This document shows positions 7,841 through 15,368 of a stretch of 15,460 nucleotides of DNA, piece after piece. The stretch's first letter is position 1, and the number at the start of each line of letters is the position of its first letter. The position numbers were made by a program, and so were the translations under genes. Source of the DNA: an uncultured Azospirillum sp. (GTDB taxonomy: Bacteria; Pseudomonadota; Alphaproteobacteria; RF32; CAG-239); contig UQMA01000032.1 in the NCBI GenBank assembly GCA_900542055.1, forward strand, positions 1 through 15,460. The letters are read 5' to 3'. The notes below the pieces were generated by a model. The model made no database searches. It was not told the DNA's origin and saw only the letters and a program-made list of their open reading frames with translations.

Positions 7841-8128
7841 ATGAACCAGTTAAAAATAATAAAAGCCATAGTCTTTACCTTTACTTTTCTGTTGATTTTT
7901 GGTACTCTTGTATTGTTAGGTAAATTGTATCAAAAAGCAAACGGAAACGAACAAAACGCGCAAAGCACTGAAAACAGCCTCGGGCTTTCCGCCGGTTTCA
8001 GCATCCGCCAGATTGCCGCCGACAACAGCTTGCTTTACATCTGGGCTTCCGATAGTCAAACGAAAGACCACATAATTATTTATAACCCCGACAAAAGCCG
8101 GATTATATCCGACATAACCCTGAATTGA
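7841..8128 (+). CDS. Small single-pass membrane protein, possibly DUF6476-like
   Basis: The 95-residue protein has a short basic N-terminus, one hydrophobic segment at about residues 8-28, and a soluble tail whose end (FSIRQIAADNSLLYIWASD... HIIIYNPDKSR) looks like a few beta strands of a single blade-like repeat. The topology is probably N-in with the tail in the periplasm. From memory, alphaproteobacteria often carry a small protein of this layout (DUF6476) next to rluD and rpoH. The position and tail pattern fit, but the assignment needs a profile search. An AAGGA site precedes the ATG by 11 bases. The gene is divergent from rluD and is followed after 7 bases by the 305-aa protein gene, so these two are likely cotranscribed. 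Function is unknown. Confidence 0.8.
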   Translation: MNQLKIIKAIVFTFTFLLIFGTLVLLGKLYQKANGNEQNAQSTENSLGLSAGFSIRQIAADNSLLYIWASDSQTKDHIIIYNPDKSRIISDITLN

Positions 8129-8135
8129 GGTAAAT

Positions 8136-9053
8136 ATGAGCGATAGTGATGACATTATTAATAAATTGACCAGTGACGTCCCTGAAGACAGGGATTTCGA
8201 TTTTTCAAAAAATTCGTCCGAAGATGATTTTAACACTCTGCTTGACAACTTTATTCAGTCGGAATTGGCAAACATCGAAGAAGAAAAAGAAAATACCCGC
8301 GTTATGCTGGAAGAACCCGAACCGGATCCCATAAGCCCCAGCACCAGCGATGAAGAAGTTGCCGACTCTCTTGATATTTCGGAACAAAAACTTTACACAG
8401 CTTATCGCAATTATGTGGAAGCAATTGAATATATAGCCGCCGACCACAATATAAAAATGCCTGTTTTCCATATTAAAGCGCAAGTTTTATACCCTCGTTA
8501 CACTCCAGGATTGGGAAATCTGATTACCATTGATGTGCTGCAGGGGTGGGATGTGATGTTTGAGGCTTTTCCTGATGAAATCATAAAAATACAGCCTCAT
8601 GCTTCAGATGAAGAACTTCTTGATTTTGCTGAGCAAAATGAAGACGAAAATTTGCAGATGGCTATCGTTTCGTATGTCGAAATTTTGTTTGAAATAGAAG
8701 GTTGTGAAATCACTTATGAAAAACGCCTGCTGGAATTTGAGCATAAAAAAATCGAACAGGAAATTATTGATGAGCACCGCCGCCGCGCCGAACGCGCCCG
8801 CAAATATATTGCGGCCATCGAAAAGAAACAATTTCCTGTTAATGCCGAACGTTTGGTTAACAACTACTTCAAAGTTGCCAGCAAAGACCCTTCCGGTTCT
8901 TTTGAAGCCCTGACTAATAATCCGGCTATTTTTGCTCCGATAGAAATTGACAAAATAAAACCCCGTTTTTTCGGAATGATAAAACCATCGCCCCGCTCAG
9001 GTATGATGATTAACCGAAAATTAGGTGAATTTCTCAAAAAACTAAAAATATGA
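8136..9053 (+). CDS. Acidic protein of unknown function (305 aa)
   Basis: I do not recognise a family. The first 80 or so residues are highly acidic and probably disordered (runs of Asp, Glu and Ser, with EEPEPDPISPS). A globular helical/beta part follows (about 85-190, with YPRYTPGLGNLITIDVLQGW), then a charged helix likely to form a coiled coil (about 192-230, KRLLEFEHKKIEQEI then RRRAERARKYIAAIEKK), and a C-terminal basic tail containing GMIKPSPRSGMM. No signal peptide or membrane segment is present, so it should be cytoplasmic. A GAGG Shine-Dalgarno overlaps the stop codon of the preceding 95-aa gene, which argues for coupling to it. A separate strong promoter after this gene suggests it is not part of the coupling-protein operon downstream. 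A role as an adaptor is possible but unsupported. Confidence 0.85.
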   Translation: MSDSDDIINKLTSDVPEDRDFDFSKNSSEDDFNTLLDNFIQSELANIEEEKENTRVMLEEPEPDPISPSTSDEEVADSLDISEQKLYTAYRNYVEAIEYIAADHNIKMPVFHIKAQVLYPRYTPGLGNLITIDVLQGWDVMFEAFPDEIIKIQPHASDEELLDFAEQNEDENLQMAIVSYVEILFEIEGCEITYEKRLLEFEHKKIEQEIIDEHRRRAERARKYIAAIEKKQFPVNAERLVNNYFKVASKDPSGSFEALTNNPAIFAPIEIDKIKPRFFGMIKPSPRSGMMINRKLGEFLKKLKI

Positions 9054-9076
9054 TTTTCGCTATTTTCATAAAAATA

Positions 9077-9105
9077 TAGACAAAATATTCAAACAATGTT
9101 ATAAT
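9077..9105 (+). promoter_or_regulatory. Sigma-70-type promoter of the coupling-protein operon
   Basis: TAGACA (9077-9082, 5 of 6 to the -35 consensus) and a perfect TATAAT (9100-9105) are separated by exactly 17 bases. Transcription would start near 9112, leaving a leader of about 36 bases before the ATG at 9148. This is the best consensus match seen in the window and it marks the start of a separate transcription unit. Confidence 0.75.
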
Positions 9106-9147
9106 AAATTAATTTTATAAGAAAATGCCAATTAGAGGATGAAAACC

Positions 9148-11181
9148 ATGTCACAAAACGATCAAAGCACGACCTCGACCACTTCGGCGCAAACTGCGGC
9201 ACAAACACGCGAAACTCCTAGAGAAACGACAAGCGCCGCAACAACTGCTGCAACAGCAACGGCAAATACTGCCGCTGAATCGTCACGCGTGGAGTTTAAT
9301 ACTCTAAACACCAATACCGGCAGCAATATCGACACTTCGGAACATAGCGATAAATTGAGAGATGAACAACAAGCCGCTGCCGACAATGCTCAAACAAACA
9401 CAGGGGCAGAAATACAAAGAGAAGAACCTAAACCTCAAAAGCGTGCTTTATCGGTTGAGGAACTGCAGGAAAAACGCCGCAGAGGGCTGTTAAGTGTTGA
9501 TGAGCAAAAACAGCTTGATGAAGCTGAAAAAAATGCGGAAGGCAAAACTGGCAAGGTTACACAAAGAGAAGATGAAGATAAAGAGCCTAAAGATCCCGAT
9601 AAGCAAAGTTTTAAAGAAGGTGATGTTATCGACTATATGTATAACCACTGGGTTATTGACGGTGTAATGTGGTGCGACCAAAAAGCCCGTAAATACATCG
9701 CTTACGGATACGATAGAGTAAGAGCCGCCACATTAGCAAAAAAGGCACAAAAACAAGAAGATTACAAAAAAACGAAAGAGTCTTCATCTTACAAATCTTT
9801 TGAAAAAATTTCTGAAATTCGGGATAAAAAAGAAAAAGAAATTTTAAAAGATTACAAAGAAACTGATAAAAAAATTAAAAACATCAGTAAAGCCATCGGT
9901 AACGGGACTTTGTTTGACGAAGAAAACAAAGAACTGCTTAACGGCTATAAAGCTATGATAAACGCTGACAACAGCGAAGAAGGAGCCGCTAAATTAGAAG
10001 AAGTTAGACAGGCTTGCGAAGCTTATAAAAACGCTCCGGAAGACGAAAAAGGCTCTGCAGAAAAAGAAACTAAAAAAATGGCGGCAGATTTTGCCCGCGA
10101 TGCCGAAATAAATGCAAGATTTGATTACTCAGCTCAATTAATGGCCAATAGTCAAACCGCAGCCACAATGGTTGAAAGCATTAGAGAAGATAAAAATGCT
10201 TTTGCTAAAGACGGCATTGAACAAGCTTATGAACAAACTCTGAACAATAAAACTGCCGATGCTATTGTTGCTTTTTCTGAAGATCGTGACAATGCTTTAA
10301 GTTCTGCCAAAGATTTAGAAAAACAGAACGAAGCTTTTATGCGTTCCGGTGCTAATGGCGCCTATGCTGCTTCTATAGCTAAAAAAGATTGGGAACGTAA
10401 AGCTTTCGGAGATATTGAAAAAGCGGAAGATTTAGCAAACAAAGCTTTTAGCTTTTCAAGCGAAGAAATGGAAAAAGGCAATTTTGTTGAAAGAGAAAAA
10501 GAACCGAAAAATAATAAAAAATTAGAAGAACTCAATAAATTCATTGCCGGCAAAATGCCTGAAGAAGAACAGCAACAACAACAGCAGTCCGAACAAGAAG
10601 GCCATTCTGAAGAACAACGCCAGACTGAGCAGGAAGAAAAGCCTGAACAGCAACAGCAGTCCGAACAAGAAGGTCATTCTGAAGAACAACGTCAGACTGA
10701 ACAGGAAGAAAAGCCGGAACAGCAACAGCAATCCGAACAAGAGAGCCGTTCTGAAGCACAACAGCAGCCAGAAAGAAACACCGGTCATCGTTTTGCAAGA
10801 GAAGGCGTAGAAGATTTAAAAAATTCACGTCAAAGCCAAGAGCATGCCCCTCATGCCGAACCCCATAAGCCTATTGCAAACGAAGTAAGAGGTGGAACTT
10901 TGGAAAATGCAGCAGAAAACGATAAAAAGAACGACAGAAAAAATGACGAAAAAAGAAAGAACTATGCAGATCGTAATGCCGAATTGGATAGCCGTGCTCA
11001 AGAACATGAAGAAAGAGGCAGAAATATGCAAGACAGAATGGCGAGAATGAAAAACAGGTATAACGCCCGCCATAACAAAAATTCCCACAGCCAAAGCAAC
11101 GATAACTCAAATCAGCCGAAAAATATCGCAGAACTCAGGCAGAAAAAAGCAATACAAGATAGAATACAAAAGGGATACTAA
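9148..11181 (+). CDS. Large hydrophilic Q/E-rich repeat protein, first gene of the coupling-protein operon
   Basis: The 677-aa protein is not recognised. The ATG at 9148 is preferred over the one at 9139 because AGAGG ends 9 bases before it but abuts the earlier ATG. Order of parts: a Ser/Thr/Ala-rich low-complexity N-terminus (to about residue 55); a charged segment with ALSVEELQEKRRRGLLSVDE; one aromatic patch (about 159-191, with DYMYNHW and KYIAYGYDRV) that is the most fold-like part; long Lys/Glu/Ala helices, probably coiled coil, including two degenerate repeats; a Gln/Glu-rich region of 24-residue tandem repeats (about 476-541); and a basic, Asn-rich tail. There is no signal peptide or membrane segment. 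It overlaps the next gene by one base (TAATG). Its operon position with a VirD4-type ATPase suggests a cytoplasmic accessory factor or a secreted substrate; neither is shown by sequence. Confidence 0.85.
   Translation: MSQNDQSTTSTTSAQTAAQTRETPRETTSAATTAATATANTAAESSRVEFNTLNTNTGSNIDTSEHSDKLRDEQQAAADNAQTNTGAEIQREEPKPQKRALSVEELQEKRRRGLLSVDEQKQLDEAEKNAEGKTGKVTQREDEDKEPKDPDKQSFKEGDVIDYMYNHWVIDGVMWCDQKARKYIAYGYDRVRAATLAKKAQKQEDYKKTKESSSYKSFEKISEIRDKKEKEILKDYKETDKKIKNISKAIGNGTLFDEENKELLNGYKAMINADNSEEGAAKLEEVRQACEAYKNAPEDEKGSAEKETKKMAADFARDAEINARFDYSAQLMANSQTAATMVESIREDKNAFAKDGIEQAYEQTLNNKTADAIVAFSEDRDNALSSAKDLEKQNEAFMRSGANGAYAASIAKKDWERKAFGDIEKAEDLANKAFSFSSEEMEKGNFVEREKEPKNNKKLEELNKFIAGKMPEEEQQQQQQSEQEGHSEEQRQTEQEEKPEQQQQSEQEGHSEEQRQTEQEEKPEQQQQSEQESRSEAQQQPERNTGHRFAREGVEDLKNSRQSQEHAPHAEPHKPIANEVRGGTLENAAENDKKNDRKNDEKRKNYADRNAELDSRAQEHEERGRNMQDRMARMKNRYNARHNKNSHSQSNDNSNQPKNIAELRQKKAIQDRIQKGY
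10573..10770 (+). repeat. 72-bp in-frame tandem repeat, about 2.75 copies
   Basis: Units at 10573-10644, 10645-10716 and a partial third at 10717-10770. Each encodes 24 residues of the form EQQQQSEQEGHS then EEQRQTEQEEKP. Copies 1 and 2 differ mostly at silent positions, and copy 3 diverges (SRSEAQQQ). The period is a multiple of three, so copy-number change would keep the reading frame. It is not a CRISPR: there are no spacers. Confidence 0.95.
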
Positions 11182-11702
11182 TGTTAAAGAAAATAAAAAA
11201 ATCTTTCCGTTTTTGTTTTATCGGCACCGCTTGGTCATGCCTTTATTTTAGTATTGTATATGCTGTAATGAAGTTTTTTTGGAAGTTTAATATTTTCAAA
11301 AAAGAATATTGGCAGACCATCTCCCGTTTTTGGCAAGATGGCGGCGTTATTGATACAGCTCAGGAGTATTTGTTTATCATTGCTCTGATTTTAATTATTC
11401 CTTTGTGGATTTTAGGATGGCGTAAGGCTATGGAAGTTTCAATAGCAAAAATTGTGTTTTTCCCGATTTTTTGGTACAACAATTATCAGGAACGCAAATA
11501 TTCTCAGGCTCCTAAAGCTATTACCCTGAAAAATATGGGAGGTAAAATCGGCAGACAAACTCCTCAACAGGCGTTGGAAGAAATGATTTCGAGTCGCATG
11601 CCTAAAGAAAAAGAGAAAAAAGATTTGAATTCAAGCAAAATACGTAGTAGTTTTGAAGAGAAAAACCGTAGTTTTCACGAAAAAGCAAGCGGCAGCAAAT
11701 AG
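11181..11702 (+). CDS. Two-TM membrane protein of the coupling-protein operon (173 aa)
   Basis: A short basic N-terminus precedes two hydrophobic segments (about residues 10-32 and 65-85), separated by roughly 30 residues rich in Trp and aromatic residues. A hydrophilic, lysine- and serine-rich cytoplasmic tail follows. The N-terminal 85 or so residues align without gaps to those of the next gene (shared W-x-F-x-I, WQ, VI, IPLW and GW motifs), so the two are paralogues sharing a membrane module. No known family is recognised. The ATG overlaps the stop of the 677-aa gene by one base (TAATG), with AGGGA upstream, so translation is coupled. Being next to a VirD4-like ATPase suggests an inner-membrane partner of that ATPase; this is inference from context. 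Confidence 0.88.
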   Translation: MLKKIKKSFRFCFIGTAWSCLYFSIVYAVMKFFWKFNIFKKEYWQTISRFWQDGGVIDTAQEYLFIIALILIIPLWILGWRKAMEVSIAKIVFFPIFWYNNYQERKYSQAPKAITLKNMGGKIGRQTPQQALEEMISSRMPKEKEKKDLNSSKIRSSFEEKNRSFHEKASGSK

Positions 11703-11711
11703 GAGATTTTT

Positions 11712-13166
11712 TTGAGACCCTTACTGATATTAACCCGAATTATCTTAGTTGGTTTGATATGGAGTGTTTTCTTTATGGAAAGCATAAGGGTTATTATGCT
11801 CCGCAACTGGCATTTTGATATTTTAAACCTCGATCACTGGCAAATTGCTTGGGATTTATGGTCAAATTCGTGGGTGATTTCCGAACCGAAAGAATGGGCT
11901 TTTGTTTTAATCATCATCTCGTTTATACCGCTGTGGTTCACTGGCTGGATTGCTTTAAGCATGATTTCATGGGGAAAGGTTGTATGGTTTATTCTAACTC
12001 TGCCATGGAGACTGTTCAAAAACTTCTTCTACAAACCGGTCAAAATCATCACAACGACTACCGGAGTTACGCCTATACGCCGCAAACGTTCTTATAAAGA
12101 AATCAGACCGAGGGCTGTGCGTAACACTCCGGCATATACCGATCAAATTTCGAGTATGCCTTCGGCTCCAATAACAATTCCTGCTGTAAATCCGATTGTT
12201 CCTATGCAGCAGGCGCTTTCTTCACCGGTTTCCGCATCGCCGGCTCCAAGCAAATTTGACCACGCATTGTTCAAATTTGACGATAATATTGATGATTTGG
12301 ATTTTGATATTGACTCGTTTGATGTTTCTCCTGCATCCAAAACACAAGAAAGACCTCAACGCCGCGAACGCGATGATTATGACAACGATCGTCAAGACCG
12401 CTCTGCCCGCAGCCGTGACAGAAATAATGACAGAAACAGCGACCGTGACAGAGATCGTGATCGCAATCGTGACCGAGATAACAGAAATTACGACCGCCGC
12501 GAAGACAAAAACCCCGGCAGAGATACACGCTCGGCATCACGTGACTTTGATAGAAAAGAAACAACTGAACGCAGTGAGCGTCAAAACAGAGAAGACCGTC
12601 AGCCACGCGATTTTGAACGCCGCATTAAAGACGACTTTAATAAAGAACGCCCCATTCAGCGCCAGCCTAGCGGCTCTTGCGCCGACATAATTAAGCAAAA
12701 AGGATATGAAATTATTAACCGCATAACCATTAAAAATACGGTTATTGATTATATCGGTGTATCGGCAAACCGCATTTGTCTGTGTATGCTCGACCGCGAG
12801 CCCGGAGACTGGTTGGCTGATGAAGAACGTTTTAACGATGAAGAACCTTTATGGTTTTCAGAAAGTTCGCACAGAATTTCACCGGTACGCAAAATTGATA
12901 TTGTAAGGCGTTTGATTGCGGATAGATTAGAAGCGGCCGATATGAACTTTAATATTGAGTCCTTTGTCATCGTTCAAATCGGCAACATCATAAATGCGGA
13001 AGATATGTTTGAAATATGGGATTCCTTAAATGTAAATGTAACCCGTATCGACCGCGGCACGCCAAAAGAAATTAAACTTTTTGCCCGCGCCCTGCCCGAC
13101 GCGGATAAACCGATTGCCCCAGGGAAATTGGATAAACTGATTAATATTTTACGTAATATGTCTTAA
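11712..13166 (+). CDS. Membrane protein with R/D-rich linker and C-terminal domain, partner of the coupling protein (484 aa)
   Basis: The start is a TTG at 11712, supported by AGGAGA at 11701-11706 with 5-base spacing; no ATG occurs before the first membrane segment. Parts in order: the two-TM module shared with the preceding 173-aa protein (residues about 5-80); a basic then Pro/Ala/Ser-rich stretch; an acidic patch (DDNIDDLDFDIDS); an Arg/Asp-rich low-complexity linker (about 215-308); and a compact C-terminal domain (about 322-484). That last domain has strand-like segments (VIDYIGVSANRICLCML, FVIVQIGNI), a GDWLADEE motif, and SPVRKIDIVRRLI. The layout loosely recalls NERD/nuclease-like folds, but the catalytic residues are not evident and the match is weak. 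No family is assigned. It ends 18 bases before the VirD4-like gene and is probably part of the same inner-membrane complex. Confidence 0.85.
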   Translation: MRPLLILTRIILVGLIWSVFFMESIRVIMLRNWHFDILNLDHWQIAWDLWSNSWVISEPKEWAFVLIIISFIPLWFTGWIALSMISWGKVVWFILTLPWRLFKNFFYKPVKIITTTTGVTPIRRKRSYKEIRPRAVRNTPAYTDQISSMPSAPITIPAVNPIVPMQQALSSPVSASPAPSKFDHALFKFDDNIDDLDFDIDSFDVSPASKTQERPQRRERDDYDNDRQDRSARSRDRNNDRNSDRDRDRDRNRDRDNRNYDRREDKNPGRDTRSASRDFDRKETTERSERQNREDRQPRDFERRIKDDFNKERPIQRQPSGSCADIIKQKGYEIINRITIKNTVIDYIGVSANRICLCMLDREPGDWLADEERFNDEEPLWFSESSHRISPVRKIDIVRRLIADRLEAADMNFNIESFVIVQIGNIINAEDMFEIWDSLNVNVTRIDRGTPKEIKLFARALPDADKPIAPGKLDKLINILRNMS

Positions 13167-13184
13167 TTGCAAAGGATATAAAAA

Positions 13185-15368
13185 ATGGGATTGAGAAAAC
13201 GCGGAGAAGAATGGGAAGAATATGACCACGCAGTGCAATGGATGTCATTGACTGTTATTATCACTCTTTTGGTCACCATTATACTGGCCGCTATTTCTAT
13301 GCCTTTAGGCTATCTTATCGGCAATGGTGTCTCTAAAGAAGCTATTGAAAATGTTGGAAAATTTATGGGAATGATTATCAACGATCCCTCCTATTTATTC
13401 AAACGCTACGGCAGTTGGTTTAATCAAATATCTATGCACCGCGGCGGTTTCAGCTTTGGTCTATGGCTGCCGATTCTGCCGCTTTTGTCTTTGCCAATTG
13501 GTTTGATTATCGGAGCTGTCAGCAATCCCTATCGTTTTCAGTCCAACATTCATGGTTCGGGACGGTTGGCTACCTTAAAAGACATTAAAGCCATGAAACT
13601 ATTGGATGGTTTTTGTATGGTTATCGGCAAATACAAAGGCTATTATCTGAAATTGCCTGAAACCCTTTCAACATTGTGCTGCGCACCTCCTGGAACCGGT
13701 AAAACTGCCGGCGTGGTTATTCCGACAATTTTTAATTCAAAAGGTATGAGTTTGGTTATTAACGACCCGAAACCTGAATTGTGTTACAGCACTTCCGGCG
13801 CGCGCGCAAAAGAAGGCCCCGTATTCATTATTAACTGGGGTGCTGAAGACAAACCGGAAGAAGGTCTGTATTATCCAAGCTGGAATCCTTTGTCGCCAAG
13901 TGCTTTGCCTATTGCAGGCCCTGCGCGTGATATGTATGTTGACTCTATGTGCAACATTTTGGTTGAAGACCCTAAAGGCGGAGCTGACCCCCACTGGTCG
14001 CAAACCGGACGTGCGGCTTTGACCGGATTTATTCATTTTATTGCTTCAAAATGTGAAAAAGCCCGCGCAAACGACTATTTTCTCAGCCGTGTATATGAAG
14101 GCAAACTTGATGCTGAAGATAAACGCGTTTTGGAAGGATATTATGAAGAAATCAAAATGCATAACCCTGCCGCTGTGCGAGCTATCAGCGATTTGCGCAA
14201 CAATAATTTAACTGTTGAAAATTATGTGGCAATCGGAACTTGGGATTTGCTGCCTGAAAAATGGGTTGGCCGCGAACCCTGTATTGCCATGATTATGGAA
14301 TGGCTGACTGAAGCTCAAATTAAGCAAGGACAGGAAATCCGTCGCCGTATGGATGAAGGCGATCAAATGGCTGCCATGGCAGATCCTATGCGCGATTTGC
14401 TTGAAGCTGCTATTGATGAATCACGTAAATACGGTTATACTCAACGTGCTTATACCGAACTTTCAACACTGAGCAATATGCCGGATAAGGAACGCGGTTC
14501 TGTTATGTCGACAGCTTTTTCGGGAATCGGTGTGTTCAAAAACTCGGCCGTTGTTGCCCGTACAAGTTTTTCAGATTTGCAATTTAAGGATTTGCGCGGT
14601 ATGAAAGACCCTATTACCGGCGAATGGAAACCGATTTCGGTTTATCTGTCCATTAACCAGGTAGATGCCCGCGCTTTGGGCGTTATTAATAGTATCTTCA
14701 TTGAATTGATGTCTTCATACCTCATTTCAAACCCGCCGAATTATGTTAATGCGTCTGACGGCAAAATGGGGCCTTTCCCTGCAATGTTTGTACTCGACGA
14801 GTTTCCGCAAATGCCTAAGATGAAAGCGGTTATCGACGGACCTGCGGTAGGTCGTGGTCAAAAAGTATCTTATCTGCTGATTGGACAAGATTTGGGACAA
14901 ATTTCCGGAAAATACGGAAAAGATGACCTTGAAACGGTTATTTCAACAACCGCATGCAAAGTTATTTTATCGCAAAACAACGAACAAACAGCTCAACGCT
15001 TCTCGAAAATGGTCGGCAACAAAACCGTACAGACTTCATCGTTTTCAAAACAGGAAGGCTTTGCAGCCAAGGGAGCAAACCCATTTGCAAAAAACACAAC
15101 TTATTCATTGCAAGGAGTTTCCGTTATTACTGCGTCACAATTATTGAGCTTGCCGCAGCTTAAACAAGTTGTTTTGATGCAAAGTAATATCGATCACCCG
15201 ATTATGGCGGATTCACCGCGTTGGTACCTTGATCCGAAAATGCGTTCATTGGCAAAACTTCCTCCAGCGCCAAACGTTCCGGAATGGATTGTCGCCCAAC
15301 GTGAAGACGTTAATGATAATATGATGGAAAAGTTGGGTCTTGGTGATGACCAGCCTCAGGCTTCTTAA
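13185..15368 (+). CDS. VirD4/TraG-family type IV secretion coupling ATPase
   Basis: A 727-aa type IV coupling protein. Such proteins are hexameric inner-membrane ATPases that bring DNA-protein or protein substrates to a type IV secretion channel. Two N-terminal membrane segments (about 19-45 and 89-112) flank a short periplasmic loop. NIHGSGRLAT starts the family's conserved region. Walker A is APPGTGKT (167-174, K173) and Walker B is FVLDEFP (535-541, D538/E539). Further family signatures are the WSQTGRAALTG and LSNMPDKERGSVMSTA stretches and the LIGQDLGQI motif after Walker B. Between them is an all-alpha domain-like insert. Length and order are normal and nothing is truncated. AAAGGA precedes the ATG. 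It is the last gene of its operon; the stop codon overlaps that of the convergent ArsR-like gene. No VirB channel, relaxase or Dot/Icm gene is visible nearby, so DNA versus protein transfer cannot be decided. Confidence 0.93.
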   Translation: MGLRKRGEEWEEYDHAVQWMSLTVIITLLVTIILAAISMPLGYLIGNGVSKEAIENVGKFMGMIINDPSYLFKRYGSWFNQISMHRGGFSFGLWLPILPLLSLPIGLIIGAVSNPYRFQSNIHGSGRLATLKDIKAMKLLDGFCMVIGKYKGYYLKLPETLSTLCCAPPGTGKTAGVVIPTIFNSKGMSLVINDPKPELCYSTSGARAKEGPVFIINWGAEDKPEEGLYYPSWNPLSPSALPIAGPARDMYVDSMCNILVEDPKGGADPHWSQTGRAALTGFIHFIASKCEKARANDYFLSRVYEGKLDAEDKRVLEGYYEEIKMHNPAAVRAISDLRNNNLTVENYVAIGTWDLLPEKWVGREPCIAMIMEWLTEAQIKQGQEIRRRMDEGDQMAAMADPMRDLLEAAIDESRKYGYTQRAYTELSTLSNMPDKERGSVMSTAFSGIGVFKNSAVVARTSFSDLQFKDLRGMKDPITGEWKPISVYLSINQVDARALGVINSIFIELMSSYLISNPPNYVNASDGKMGPFPAMFVLDEFPQMPKMKAVIDGPAVGRGQKVSYLLIGQDLGQISGKYGKDDLETVISTTACKVILSQNNEQTAQRFSKMVGNKTVQTSSFSKQEGFAAKGANPFAKNTTYSLQGVSVITASQLLSLPQLKQVVLMQSNIDHPIMADSPRWYLDPKMRSLAKLPPAPNVPEWIVAQREDVNDNMMEKLGLGDDQPQAS

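Noticed and set aside
9139..9147. Earlier ATG for the 677-aa protein
   Set aside because: The Shine-Dalgarno abuts this ATG with no spacing, whereas the ATG at 9148 has the proper distance.
10573..10770. CRISPR-like direct repeats
   Set aside because: The units are contiguous without spacers, in frame, and encode a continuous Gln/Glu-rich segment.
10522..10828. Leu/Phe-rich open frames on the minus strand opposite the Q/E-rich repeat
   Set aside because: They are the reverse complement of CAG/CAA/GAA repeats and look like membrane proteins only for that reason.
12196..12690. 164-codon + frame overlapping the R/D-rich linker
   Set aside because: It is rich in Thr/Ile/Ala from frame-shifted reading of repetitive codons, and it has no ribosome binding site or domain.
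9077..15368. Whole integrative conjugative element or prophage
   Set aside because: No integrase, relaxase, attachment repeats, tRNA or phage structural genes are visible, and both flanks look like ordinary chromosome.
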